DNA of 64,000 nt from Gigaspora rosea. Taxonomy: Eukaryota; Glomeromycota; Glomeromycetes; Diversisporales; Gigasporaceae. Below, in pieces: positions 45,527 through 58,654 of this stretch. Under the pieces are notes generated by a model. That model was not told the origin of the DNA. It made no database searches and saw nothing but the letters and a program-made list of their open reading frames with translations. The translations under genes and the position numbers were made by a program. Position 1 is the stretch's first letter. Each line of letters starts with the position of its first letter. Location: assembly GCA_003550325.1 (NCBI GenBank), contig QKWP01001959.1, positions 4,586 through 68,585 on the forward strand. Reading direction: 5' to 3'.

Positions 45527-48500
45527 ATGGAAGACGATTCTGATCCCTTTGAAACTCCACAAGAAAATAATGTAAAATCACAAAAACAATCTGATTTACT
45601 TCCACATGATCCTTCAAGTAGCTCTAAATCTATCTCTGAATGTTCTAGTCCATTATCTGAAACTCGTTTAAATGCTTCAATTTCTGACATAACTCAGCTA
45701 AAATTGAATAAATCATCAGAAGATGAAGAAGAGTACATGATTGAATTAAAATTGAACAAAGGCAATAATATGCGTTATTACACTTATGATGAAGAGGTAC
45801 CGGAGTTGCCAAGTGACTTGGTAATTAATGAAGAAAGTAGTACTTCAGGATCAAAAAATCGTGGTCTCTCAAGCGATCAAGCATTAGAGTAAGTTTTTTT
45901 TTCATCTATTTGCCTTACCTTTTACAATCATATTTATGCAATCTTGTTTATAACATTTATAGAAAATTGATCAAAGTAACAAATGACATTCTTGCTGAAC
46001 ACGATTCACCATTGCAAACGAACAAGGGTATGTTCTCTTCATACGTGTTCTGTGATCGTTTTAATTTGTTTCAATTTGTTCTAATTTGTTCTAATTTATT
46101 TCAATTTGTTTCAATTTGGTTCAATTTATTTCAATTTGGTTCAATTTGTTATAATTTAGTTCTTCATGAATTCTTGATCCGTCCAGACACTATTCTTGCT
46201 TTATTGTCGGTTGTTATTTTGGTTGCTTTTTATATATATGGCTTCATAATTAATAATCCCTATCAATATCGCTTAAATACGATTTTGTTTGAAGCATTTG
46301 TTATTTTTGCATTTTTAGCATTCAATGGGTTTCTATATATTAGAGAAAAAAAGCTAATCTCTTTGGAAATTAACGAACGTACAAAAAATATTATTAATCA
46401 ATTAAAACAAAGTGGATTGAATACTATTCAGGTATTATTTATATATTTCATTAATTCATTAATACTGGTAATTAATTATCTCAAACACTTTTAATCATAT
46501 AATTTAATAAATTTTTTACTCAATCTATTTAGGATATTAAAATTCCTTTTGTTCCATCACTCACAGTTGCTAAAGTTGTACGTGATGGATTTGTACGAAA
46601 TTTTCCTGCAACTTTATTGGTAGAAGGTGATATTGTGGAAATGTTATATGGTGATGTTGCTCCATGTAAAATGAAATTAATCTCTAATAACATCCCAAAA
46701 GAATTTTCTACAAAACAATTGGAAGTATCTCAAGTTTTTAAACCTTCATTTTTTGACGGAATGTCTTCAAAAGATTTATGGGAGCAACACATTAAAAATA
46801 AAGGAAGATATCAATTTGTCCTTTTGGAAACTCCTTGGGAAAATTGTTTAAGAGCTGTATTTAAACAAAAGCGACCTGCAACAATTATTGCAAAACAAGC
46901 AGAGGTTTTGGAGCGTGTCTTTCTTTATAAGTCAATATTCGGCATGCTTGGTTTAACTTTCGTAATTAATCTTATAAGATATATATTAATTGAAGTGATA
47001 GGAAATTATCATTATGATCAAGCTTTTGAAATATTGTTAGTGTTGCCAATATATTCTATCATTCCGATAATACCATTAGCATTTCCAATTTTATGGATTA
47101 TTACGCGTAGCTTTGCAAATGCCACTCTTTTGGTTTTATTTGAAGCCTTACAGACATCAAAAACGGAATATGAAGAATATGATGAAATGGATGAATTTGA
47201 TGCTGATGCACCTCCACCTACGAAAAATGTTCAGATTGATAGAGGTTTATTACTTAATAACTTAATATACTTAATATACCTAATACTTTTAAATTTTTAT
47301 ACAGTAACATTATAATATATATATTTATATATTTATTTATATTGACAGCTGCTGTATGGAATAAATTTAAACATTTATTTACTGCACGAGATGGCGAATT
47401 ACTTTATCGTTCAACAAACTTGTTTGAATCACTTGGAAGTGCTACGGTTATTTGTTCACTTGACCGTGAAGGTACTATTTCATCGGTATGTCATTATTTA
47501 CAGAGTTACATAATAAATTGGGAGTTTTTTTTTTTATCAAAACTCATTGATAGAATTAAATTATAGCCTTTTGGTAAGTCTTAACAACAATAATTTTATT
47601 ATACTTATTTTGCAATAATTAACTATTTATTTAATATTTATTTAATATTAATTTATTTAATATTAATTTATTTAATATTAATTTATTTAATATTAATTTA
47701 TAAAACTTAAGCATCGGTTGATCAAATTTTGTTTCCAAACGAAGAAGAAGATATAACAGTTCTTGACATAGCGGAGGATCCAAGTACTTCTTTTCGTGTT
47801 AAATTTGAGGATCAAGACTGGGATCAACATTTATCGTATGTTAAAAAAGAAACTTTTTTAATTTATTACTGTTTATTATTTACATTTGTCATAATTTTTC
47901 AGTCGTCTTAAGCCTCTTGGTCTTAATCTTTTGTTAAATACAAATTGTGGTGTTTTACAAGGACGAAAACGTGCTGATCAGCATAGAAAAAATTCTAGCT
48001 TTCAGATTAATGCCAAAATAAATCCTGCAAGACAATGTAGGTCAATATCATATAATAATATTTATTTTATTTATTTACGTTCAAAATCATATATAAATGA
48101 ACTTTTCTAAATTTATAATATAGCATGTTTGTGCCGCCTTGGTAAAGAAATTGGATTCACCGATGATGCTCTTCAATCTTTTAAAAAAAGAAAGGAAATA
48201 TTTGTAAATTCGCCATGCCATCCGTCGTTAAAAGAGCGTATGGCAAAAGATCAATGGGAAGTTCCTAGCATGATTTCTTCGATTTATGAAGAACTTAACT
48301 CAGGTTTTTTTTTCTTTATCTTTAATGAATTATTTTATAAAATTTGCATTTTTATTTATTTATTTTTTTACTTTATTTTTTTACTTTATTTTTTTTTTTA
48401 TTTATTATTTGTTAGGAAGTTGCCAATTATTATCTGATGGGAATTTGGAGATGGTACTTGATAACTGTTCAGATTACTGGAATGGCCAGGGGCTGCAATC

Positions 48501-51114
48501 TATGAGCGAAGTGGTTAGTTAATGTTATTATTAAAGTTTTTTTTTTTTTTTTGAATATAAAAATATGATTACATATAGTAATTTATTTAATATACGTAGA
48601 TTGAAAATAAGATTTATGATTTTTATCAAAATGCCATAATTAATGACATGCAATGTATTGCGTATGCATATCGTCCAATAAATGTTGTAAATGGAAATAA
48701 AATCCCATTTTTAAACCCGACGTCTTCTGATTCAGGTGATACTTATATTGTATTGCCAATTCCACCAGAGGCTGAATTTATAACTGATCCTGAAGATGAT
48801 GATCTTTCCAGATCTCAATTGATTAGATTATATCGCTTGAAACATGGCTTATTGGAAGCAAATCTTCATGATTTTTCTTTTGATCAAGATAATGTAACTT
48901 CTCAAGATATAGATTCATTTTATCAAGAAGCTATACAGGGTCAGATTTTCTTGGCAATGGCAACACTTTGTCATCAACCTAAACCAGTTAGTTTTTTCTT
49001 TAAACATTGGAGGTAGTTTAAAATCTTTAAATTTACAATTATATCTATATATGCTAGGATGTATGTAACTTTATCGAAGACCTTAGATTAGCTGGCATTC
49101 GATTTGTTTTTTTTTCTCCCACTGGTGAAAGAGAAAGCAAAGGTTTGATAAATTTTTAGTATTCCTCAATTTAAATATTACAATAACAATATATTAATTA
49201 CCTTAAATTACAAATTTAAAGCATATGCTGAGAGACTTGGTCTTGAGACTGATTGGAATACTTGTATTTTGCTTTCTTCCCCTGGCGATGAAAATTCCTT
49301 TGCAGATGGTTATCTAGAATCTCATGACATAAAAGCTCGTCTTCCACGTGGGATCATTAATATAAGGGACCATTTAATGGTATTAAAATTTTTTGGAGGT
49401 TTTTTCATTCAATATTCATGAATTTATTAATGTTGTATTAATGTTGTATTTTTGTATTTTAAAGGAAACAGACGACATTCCATTACAAGTATCCTTATTC
49501 TCAGAGTGCACACCAGATACAACAAAAGAGATGATTAGAATATTTCAAGAATACGGAGAGGTTGTGTGTTGCGTTGGAAGCGCATTGAACGCTTTTAATA
49601 CACATAACTTTGCAGTGGTATGAATTTGATTGTACTCACATATATAAAATAATATAATGCAAATATTTTAGGTTTTTTTTCATGCGTGATTTTTTGATCA
49701 CATTCAGGCAGATGTAAGTGTTGCTATTGAACCTATGTACACACGTGAAAGGCGGTCTCCTATGGCACTTGGTGCTGCGCTCACGACTTTACCATGTGGC
49801 CTATTTATGTATAATGATACGAGTCTTTATGCTCTCACCGATATAATACGTGAATCCAGACGATTAATTAATGGTCTGAGAATGGTAAATTATGATTTAT
49901 TTATTTATTTATTTATTTTAATCATAAATTCTTAAGTATTAATTATAATATTTTTTATAGGGAGTGTCATTTTTGTGTGGCACATATCTTTCTATCTCAC
50001 TCTTATTTTTGTTATCTTATTGCTTTTGTCTACCGCCAATATTTGCCGGATATCAAATATTATGGGTTACATGCATTATTTCGCCTATGCTAGCACTTTC
50101 ATTTCTCTTTAGTCCTCATGTCGCAGATACTATGACAACAATGACAGGTTCGGTATTGTTAAATGATTCCTTAATTAAAAATTATAATTTTATTAATAGC
50201 AATATATGTGTACATATACTACAGTTAAGAATATCGATCATCTTCCCGATTTGCCAAGATTTATATTTTATTTCCTATTAAGATTTTCATTGCCAATATT
50301 AATGTCTCTTTGCATGTTTATTACGTATGTAAATTTTATAAATATTTGATATCCTACTTGTTCTTATTAATTAATATACTTTTCAGGTATCTATCTTATT
50401 TTGGTGAGGTATCATTATTCAGATCTTTTGGAAATGATGGATGGTTAAGATGGTCTTATGAACAACAATGGGTACTTATATATGCACAAAATTGCACATT
50501 GGTTGCATTTGTATGGTCTTTGGGTATGGATAGACTTTAAATTTATTATTATTCTTTTTTTTAAAAGTTATCTAATTATTTTATTATGTAATTTTGGATG
50601 TACTTTTAAGTTTGTATATCGTGTACTTTTGTAAACCGCACGTTACCTTTACATAAATTCAATCCATTGTCGAATCGCGTATGGATTTATGCTTTTATTG
50701 CAAGGTATTATTTGAATTATGTTACTATTATTTCTCAATTATTTTAATTATTTTAAAATTGTTATACTGACATTTGGAAATTTTCAAAACTAAATAGCAT
50801 AATTTTGCAAGCGATATTTACCGCGATATCATTATTGCTAGGACCAACAATATTATTATTTAAAGTACCCTACTATATTTACTTAATTGTGTTGTTGGCA
50901 CCAATAATAATTTTCATACCGGTACAGGAGTTGGTTAAAATGCATGATAAAAATGAATATGATAGGTTTCAAAAAAGATCAAAATTGTTATTCAAGTATG
51001 TATGCTTTAAATTTTAAATGATTTTTAAGCATTAAAATAATCAATACAACTTTTATTAATGTCTTTCCTTTCTGATAAATCAGTACTAAATTAGGAATGC
51101 ATTCTCCGGTTTAG
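45527..51114 (+). CDS. TMEM94-like P-type-ATPase-related membrane protein
   Basis: Twenty-one exons: 45527-45888, 45963-46027, 46160-46431, 46533-47244, 47349-47485, 47567-47573, 47712-47835, 47903-48036, 48124-48303, 48416-48513, 48600-48986, 49058-49142, 49222-49379, 49465-49617, 49708-49884, 49961-50147, 50225-50324, 50387-50523, 50611-50704, 50798-50995, 51084-51114; 3798 nt, 1265 aa (human TMEM94 1356). TMEM94 is an ER protein of P-type-ATPase fold implicated in magnesium handling. Visible: Ser-rich cytosolic N-terminus, two membrane segments (about residues 150-195), actuator-like region, a membrane pair (around 320-400), the degenerate phosphorylation motif VICSLDREGTIS where classical pumps have DKTGT, a large cytosolic domain, a hinge-like DVSVAIEP, and six C-terminal membrane segments. 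The altered DKTGT suggests no classical pump cycle. Exon 6 is a 7-nt microexon. Long, low-complexity N-terminal 120 residues make the start slightly uncertain. Confidence 0.87.
46060..46155. repeat. Tandem repeat in intron 2 of the TMEM94-like gene
   Basis: About nine to ten copies of a 10-11-bp unit (TTTCAATTTG with variants) fill the intron between exons 2 and 3. A similar short-period array (TTATTTAATATTAATT, about four to five copies) is at 47622-47700 in the intron before exon 7. Confidence 0.85.
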
Positions 51115-51423
51115 TTTATGTTCAAACTTAATATTATAAAATTATAACATTATAAAATTATAAAATAAGTGAACTGTCATTTACATTTACTGATAGGAAT
51201 TTATCATTTGTACTTGTAACAAAGCATGTATTTATTTATGTACTTTTGTAAATTGGATTATTGAGGCGAAAATAAAAGAAATTTATTCGCTAAATTTGGA
51301 CTATGACTAGAGTAAATAAACTCTGCATTCGCGCTCATATGGTATATATTATGTCGATTGTAACGTCTGTACAGTACAGTACCGATATGCATGATAGAAA
51401 TACCGGTAGACAGACAGTAGATA
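51115..51423. other. Intergenic, 3' of the TMEM94-like gene
   Basis: AT-rich 3' flank; contains AATAAAAGAAA near 51273. Nothing else recognised. Confidence 0.4.
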
Positions 51424-51877
51424 CAGGGCCAGTGATTTTCTGCGGTGACAAAATCAAAATTATGTGGTGACAGAATTTAAATTATGTGATGTGATGTGAA
51501 CCATATTTGCCAAATTATGTGCGATTCTGCGGTATATTTGGCCAAATTATTTGCGATTCTGTGGCATGCTTACGAAATTATGTGTAATTCTGTGTTATAC
51601 ATAAACTAAAATTTGTCGGAACTTTCTGGACTTTGTTTCGAAAAAATTTTCATGACCTTGCTCGTAATTTGAGTTCATTAAAATTCTACGTCGGGAGATA
51701 CCGGATCTGTTAGATTTTATATATCGACTTGCCAATAAATTGGCAAATTATGTGACAATTCTTATAAATTTGCATATTGTGTGCTATTCTGCGGTGATAA
51801 ACACCAAATTATGTGATATAGGCGTATTTATGTGAATTCTGTGGTATTATGTGAAACACATAAAATCACTGGCCCTG
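51424..51877. mobile_element. hAT-type non-autonomous element (family G, TIR CAGGGCCAGTGATTTT)
   Basis: 454 bp with inverted ends CAGGGCCAGTGATTTT and AAAATCACTGGCCCTG and exact 8-bp duplications AGTAGATA at 51416-51423 and 51878-51885. Subterminal motifs of the form AAATTATGTGNNATTCTG recur about ten times inside, as expected of hAT transposase-binding clusters. No ORF. It lies about 140 bp upstream of the stomatin-like gene. Confidence 0.93.
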
Positions 51878-52019
51878 AGTAGATAGCGATCGAACATTTA
51901 AATCACATGATTTTCATGCGTATTTTTTTTTTGAGATAAGATTATCTAGAATCTTAATCACATGATAGTGCCCTTTTATCTGCCATCAATGTCAGTCACG
52001 AAAGCATTCAATTTTTGCC

Positions 52020-53789
52020 ATGACTACTCTGGCATCTCGTTTACTTTTAAAATTACCTCCAAGCCAAACACCATTATTATCTCTTTCAGCAAAAAGATAT
52101 GCTCCGGTATTTTATTTGCTGAGCCAATTTCAACATTTCAACATGCCCGAATTTTCAAAGCCAAAAAATCTCAAGTTTTATAAATCTTTTCACAGCGAAT
52201 ATCCAATATACTCCACTTGAATCAGAAAGTATATAACTCATATGGAAATAGTGACGAATATGGGCTTCTTGGCCCATTTCCAGAAACTCGAAAACTACCT
52301 CGAAACACAGTGAGCATCTTTCGATTCAAAAGTGTAGGACCTAAATTAATTGTTGTTAATAGTATATTTTTGTAGCTTATCAATTTCGTTCCACAACAAG
52401 AAGCGTGGATTATAGAACGATTTGGAAAGGTTTTTTTTTTTTTTGTAAACACTTTGTATCAAATTTTTTCTTTTAAAGAGAATAATACCTATTTAGTGAA
52501 AATTATTAGTTTGATCGACTTTTACAACCAGGTCTGGCCATTGTGATTCCATTTATCGAACGAATAAAGTACGTTAAGAGTCTTAAAGAAATTTGTTTAA
52601 ACATTCCAACTCAAAGTGCTATAACGCAAGGTTTGATAATCTATCAAATTTATGTAAATTGAGAGAACATCTCGTTTATTCACAATCTGATCTTGATTTC
52701 TTTTTTATCCAGACAATGTTACACTAGAACTTGATGGTGTATTATATATAAAAGTCGTTGACCCATACAAGGTATCAAACTCTTATTCATATATTATCTG
52801 AAATTCTTTGAAAATTTGTCTCTGTTTTCATATAAATTTTATAGGCGTCTTACGGTGTTGAAGACGCTGAGTATGCAATTGCACAATTGGCCCAGACAAC
52901 AATGCGAGCCGAAATTGGTCAAATGACCTTGGACAGGACATTAGCGGAGCGCTCTCATTTAAATGCAAATATAGTTGATGCAATTAATAGTGCTTCAGAT
53001 GCTTGGGGTGTTAGATGTTTAAGATACGAAATACGTTAGTAAAATTCTTAATATATATGCATACATATTCATATTGAAATTAATCTAAATATATTTCTTC
53101 TGATAAGGTGATATTAAACCACCTGAAAAGGTTGTACAATCTATGCATTCTCAGGTATCTGCTGAGCGGTCCAAAAGGGCTGCCATTTTAGATTCTGAAG
53201 GTCCGTCATTATATTTGATCATGATTTTTAACCTTTGTAGATTATGAAACATATTTGAATTTAATTTTAGGTGCGAGACAAGCTGCTATTAATGTTGCGG
53301 AAGGTACAAAAGAATCTGTGATATTGGCTTCAGAGGCTGAAAAGGCTGAACAAATAAACAAAGCGTCCGGTAAATCTAATTCTTTTAATTAGTATTGATT
53401 TCATTTAATGTTTAATAACTTATCTATGTTTTTTTTGTCAGGTGAGGCCGAGGCTATTCTTCTTCGTGCTAATGCTACTGCTGAAGGTATTCGGCAAATT
53501 GCTTTGGCTATAGAATCGAAACACGGTCCTGACGCAGTTTCGCTCACCGTGGCTGAAAAATATGTAGAGGCCTTTGGACAACTCGCTAAACAAAACAATT
53601 CTATAATTGTGCCAGCTTCTGTTAGCGATGCTGGATCAATGATTGCTCAGGTATCCATAAGGATTATTTGTTTTCATTGTCTTTGTTGGCAAATTGTTTA
53701 CCCTTTTTTTTTGTTTATTATATTAGGCTTTGTCTATATATAGTACTGTTTCGAAACGAGATAAATTAATCCCTCAAAAAGGTGAATAA
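52020..53789 (+). CDS. Mitochondrial stomatin-like protein 2 (SLP-2)
   Basis: Ten exons: 52020-52106, 52196-52309, 52376-52429, 52510-52630, 52713-52771, 52845-53034, 53108-53200, 53271-53369, 53442-53650, 53727-53789; 1089 nt, 362 aa (human SLP-2 356). SLP-2 is an SPFH-family scaffold of the inner mitochondrial membrane that binds cardiolipin and prohibitins and organises respiratory complexes and proteases. The N-terminus (ASRLLLKLPPS, AKRYAP) is basic and amphipathic, a mitochondrial presequence. The SPFH domain starts at LINFVPQQEAWIIERFGK, with GVRCLRYEIRDIKPP and the alanine/glutamate-rich coiled region GEAEAILLRANATAEGIRQI as in SLP-2. The C-terminus keeps FGQLAKQNNSIIVPASVSD. Two TCACATGA-like sites at about 51903-51911 and 51957-51965 precede the start codon. 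Confidence 0.94.
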
Positions 53790-54043
53790 AAATATCAATT
53801 ATAGTTGAAGAATTGAAATTTTTAAATCGAAGCTTTACAATAAAGATGTGTAAATAATCACATGATATTAAATTTTAATAAACACAAACGACAGTCTTAT
53901 GTTGTAAATTTAAATTATACAGCATATATATTATGCTATTTAACAGAAATAACAACTTAACAATTTATGTTTATCGGATGTTTAAGCAATGTTAAACTTA
54001 TCTTATAAACGTCAAAATTGCCAACAAATATAATAAAAACCTA

Positions 54044-54735
<692 letters not shown>

Positions 54736-54915
54736 AACCTAAACCAAACTAACTAACAATAATATGAAATCATTAAAGAAATAACAAAAATCAGATGATT
54801 TTTTAGAAAAGAAAAAGAATAAAAAAGTTAAAATTATATATAAAGAATCTGATCAAATATATATTTAGAAAAAGAAAAAGGGAGTAAGCTTCTAATAAAA
54901 AAAAACCAATAATTA

Positions 54916-55675
54916 GAGCACTAACATTTATTAGGTAATATTTTAGAGAGTGGAAGGGTCAAGCAAAGTCTTATTTCTTTAGGTAAATTCGATTGGCTAA
55001 AATTATATATATTACCTAGGAGTAGAAGATAAGCCTATAGATGCTGGTGAAATTAAACTATTTCACCAAATGAAATAGTGAAATAGTTTCACCAAAATTA
55101 CACCAAAATTTTATTTTGGTGAATTGGTGAAATTGGTGAAATTGGTGAATTGGTGAATTGGTGAAATTGGTGAAATTGGTGAATTGGTGAATTGTTGAAT
55201 TGGTGAAATAGTAAATTAAATTGGTGAAATGGTGAATTGGTGAAATGGTGAAATGGTGAATTGTTGAAACAGTGAATTGGTAAAATGGTGAATTTGTGAA
55301 TTTGCTCAGTCCTATAAACAGTTAATAGTTCTGATCTCAAAGTGTGCCTATAAAAACATAAAATGTAAAAACTTGAACAAAAACCTAACCGAATTCCAGG
55401 CCGAAATAATTCCAGACTCTGGAAATTCACCATTTTACTATTCCGCTATTTTACCATTCCACCAATTCACCAATTTATCATTTCACCAATTCACCCAATT
55501 CACCAATTTACCAATTACACCAATTATACCAATTCACCAGTTACACCAGTTTCACCATTACCGATTGGTGATTGGTGAAATGGTGAAATCATTTCACCAC
55601 TCTGATTTAATTTAACCAGCATTTATAGGTAAGCCTCTATAGTAAATAAATATTAGGTAATAAATATTAGTGCTC
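54916..55675. mobile_element. Tourist/Harbinger-type MITE (family E), copy 2, containing a foldback
   Basis: Inverted ends GAGCACTAACATTTATTA and TAATAAATATTAGTGCTC with 3-bp duplications TTA at 54913-54915 and 55676-55678. The outer ~120 bp and ~55 bp are collinear with the 159-bp copy at 20938-21096; the middle is an inserted foldback (about 55040-55622). Confidence 0.82.
55036..55624. repeat. Foldback element made of TTGGTGAAA tandem units
   Basis: Left arm (about 55120-55300) is a run of GGTGAATTGGTGAAA-type 6-9-bp units; right arm (about 55430-55590) is the same in inverted orientation (CACCAATTCACC). Outer ends CCTATAGATGCTGGTGAAAT and its near complement at 55602-55624 mark an insertion into the surrounding MITE; TAAG next to each end may be the target duplication. 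Confidence 0.75.
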
Positions 55676-55678
55676 TTA

Positions 55679-57310
55679 TTGTTATAAATAATACTAAAAT
55701 TGGATGATGTTAAAATTTATATGATTACATGATGATTTTTTGTATGAACTAGTATTACTTATATTGTTAGTATTAGAGTTAAAGTTTGAGAATCTTTTTA
55801 TTGATTTTATATATAGTATATCTAAATTCCATTAAAATAATTAAAATCTGGTCATATCTATAAATAATAGAGAAATTACTCTTCTTAATAAAAATTTTCT
55901 GTTTAAATTGTTAAAATTATTTGATATTAAAATTTGTAAATTGTTGAAGTTAATTTTTTATTATTAAAAATTAATTTAAATTATATAAAATATTAATTAA
56001 AACTTAGGTTTAGGCTGCAGATAAGTATTTAGATTTACTTAGATATATGGTTAAGTTTTTATTCTTAGCATTAAATTTAAAAAAATGAAATTTTTTCGGT
56101 ATTGTAAAAAGTTTCTATTAAATTTAATAAAGATAAAAGCAAGGTCTTATTTTTAACATTTAAAAAAAATATATTAATTAAACTAAACTAAATTAAATAC
56201 AATAGTTGTTATTGGATCTTCCGTAACTCTACCTGCTGATCACTTGTACCAACAAATATGCTAACACTTCAGAAGAAAAGTCTCAAAGAAACAGTAGAAA
56301 AACCAAGGAAACATGCAACCCGGCAGCTATTATTTAGGGATACAGTTAACTGAGTATCTGCTAATAGCTTTAGAGTTTGTCACTTACTACAAAACCGCAC
56401 TTGTTATTTAGAGGTAAAGTTCATAGACTATCTGCCAACAAGCTTAGAGTTTATCACTCACCACATCTTGAGAAGTCTTTGGCGGCTCTCTGATAGATAT
56501 TGGACTATATGGGAAGAACCACTGTCTTTACTACAGTTACAAGTGAACTTTTTTTGGTGTCGAAGGTTTGCGATGAATTTTCAAAAAGTGGGCAATTTGG
56601 TATACGCTTTCCAAAAGATTTGTAGCATTTACTGCTCCCAAAAAGGAAAGGCATCTACCATATTAGATACAATCGTCTCGAGTGGCTTGAAAACAAATAA
56701 TGTGAAAGGACATGTGAGACTTTTGGAGAAACCACTCGAAGAAGATTCTAGAAGCTTTATATTAAGCAGTCCAGACTATATGACTGCTTTTTGTTTAACA
56801 TACTGTGATCTGGGCCGGTTAGTTGGGACAAGATTACAATTTTTATTACGAAAGCCTAACAGGTTATTATAAAATAACTTTGTTCAGCTAACAATTAGGC
56901 CTCGGGTAAAGATTGTTGGTAGCAGAAGGCCATCATGAAGCCTGAGTTATCTTTCCTCTATATAGTTATAATACTGTTATAATATATTATTTTTCTTCTC
57001 CTCTGCATGTAATAATATTATTAAACTTAATAAAAGAGAAAGAGCAAGGTCTCGGTTATAAAATGGAAAAAAAAAATACAATAGTTGTTTTATAATTAAT
57101 TTATAAAAAACGTATCAAAGCCCAACGGAACTCTGGGTGCACCTATATAGGAGCCTTAGGATGTTAAGAGGATCTGGGACCACTAGTAATAGGAATAGCT
57201 GGTATAAGTACATGTAGTAGTACAAAAGTCAGGTTGGTCGAGCCTTATGATGCCATCCAACTACATCAGAGACAGGAAGCTTCGGCGAAACATGCCTGGA
57301 TACTCGCCAC
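55679..57310. other. Intergenic, possible retroelement remnant
   Basis: Segment 56200-57060 is less AT-rich. It contains a 134-codon ORF (56468-56872, no recognised family), an internal imperfect direct duplication (GTTATTTAGRG and TAGAGTTTRTCACTYAC units near 56325 and 56405), and a related AAARGCAAGGTCTY sequence at about 56133 and 57040 that could be target or terminal repeats. I cannot name it. A T/A-rich spacer follows. Confidence 0.4.
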
Positions 57311-57850
57311 TAGGACTAGTGCAAATTTGCAATTGCAGAATCTGCGCATAAATCTGATATTTATTGTATTGCAGATGCAATTGCATATTTTGCATATTAG
57401 GGCTAATTTTGCATATTTAATAGTGCATAATCTGTGTATAAAAGAGCTTGTAATAGATTAGGGTAAAGCTCATGTTAAATTCAAGTGTTAACATGAATTT
57501 TACTTTTATCATTACGTGTAGTAACACAGAAGAATAATTCAAAAACTAATAAGAATATTAAAATTGAAAATGCAATCAACTATTTTTTCCTTTTTTTTTT
57601 GCAAAATAGAATTTGAACTTTTTTATGATTTTTTTTTTTTTTTAAAAAAAAAACATTAAATATGTATATGATTTTTTTATATATTTTTTATTTATTTAAA
57701 TTAGTTACTATGACAATTCACATATAAAGTGATTGCATATTTCTATCTATAAATGCATATTTTTACAAATTGATTGCATAATTTCACATAATTGAACAGA
57801 TAGCGCATATGGATTTTGGGATTAGTTGCTACAGAAAATGATGAGCCCTA
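57311..57850. mobile_element. hAT-like non-autonomous element (family H), TGCATA-rich
   Basis: 540 bp starting TAGGACTAGTGCAAAT and ending ATGAGCCCTA, flanked by exact 8-bp duplications CTCGCCAC at 57303-57310 and 57851-57858. The termini pair only over the first seven or so bases (TAGGRCT), but near both ends TTGCATATTTTGCATAT-type motifs are repeated many times, typical of subterminal binding clusters. No ORF. Confidence 0.78.
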
Positions 57851-57858
57851 CTCGCCAC

Positions 57859-58654
57859 CATAGCAAGGAGTACAGTCATTTGCATATTTCCAAATTCATA
57901 ATGTTAAATCCTAGATCCCCAAGTCGCAAAAAAATCAGCTAGTTGTGGTAGCATGCAGGCTTGAGATACTTAGAGCACTGCCAGGAATCAGCTGATTTGA
58001 TTTTGGCCAAAATTTTGACCCCCCCCTATTTTAGTCAGGTTTTTATATTAAATTTCTAGTTTTTCAGACCCCCTCCCCTAGGAAATCAGCTGATTTCTGG
58101 CCCTCCCCTTACCCAATATGGTAGAAGTAGCTGCATGGCTTGAGATATGAACTCCCGAAAAGTACACTAGTAAGGAACTGAATATACCAATTTAGAAGCA
58201 AAAAGTGCCTACCTGGAATCACATACACCGAATTGGAAGTAATGATATTAGGAAATGTGGGTAAAGTGGTGGACATGTAAATACTAAATGTTGGTTGGAA
58301 AAAAGGAACGTCCAAAACCAGGCTAGCTATATAAATAGGAGTATAGTAAGCTCTGGTAGGTTTAGGTTATGGATAAAATAGTCCAAGTTTCGGTACTTAG
58401 TAGATAATATAATAATTGTAAGCAATATATTGTAACGATTAATATACACTCGATAAAGTCCAGAAGCATGACCTTACCTTAATAATAAAAAAAAAATTAA
58501 TTTATAAAAATATTAAAAATATTAAAATTTAGTTGAAATTATTGTGAAAATTAAAAAAAATTAAAATGAATTTACTACTATCTATTAGTGTACCGCAAAA
58601 GATCCGGGTCTGGTCCGGTTAATGGACCGGACCCAAACCGGATTCGTATTATTT
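57859..58654. other. Intergenic with repeat fragments
   Basis: Includes the C-rich block at 57990-58110 related to 20500-20625, an A-rich tail near 58480-58500 and, at 58593-58640, a CCGGGTCTGGTCCGG cluster that may be the left end of an outer element enclosing the two nested repeats that follow (right partner ACCCGGTCTGGTTC near 60367). No gene. Confidence 0.4.

Noticed and set aside
51962..52220. ORFs overlapping the start of the stomatin-like gene
   Set aside because: One is out of frame and the other reads through intron 1; the spliced model gives the full SLP-2 protein.
53401..53598. Minus-strand ORF within the stomatin-like gene
   Set aside because: It is antisense to exon 9 and has no family similarity.
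57100..57310. tRNA-derived SINE near GGTTGGTCGAGCC
   Set aside because: No A-box/B-box pair at the right spacing and no tRNA fold.
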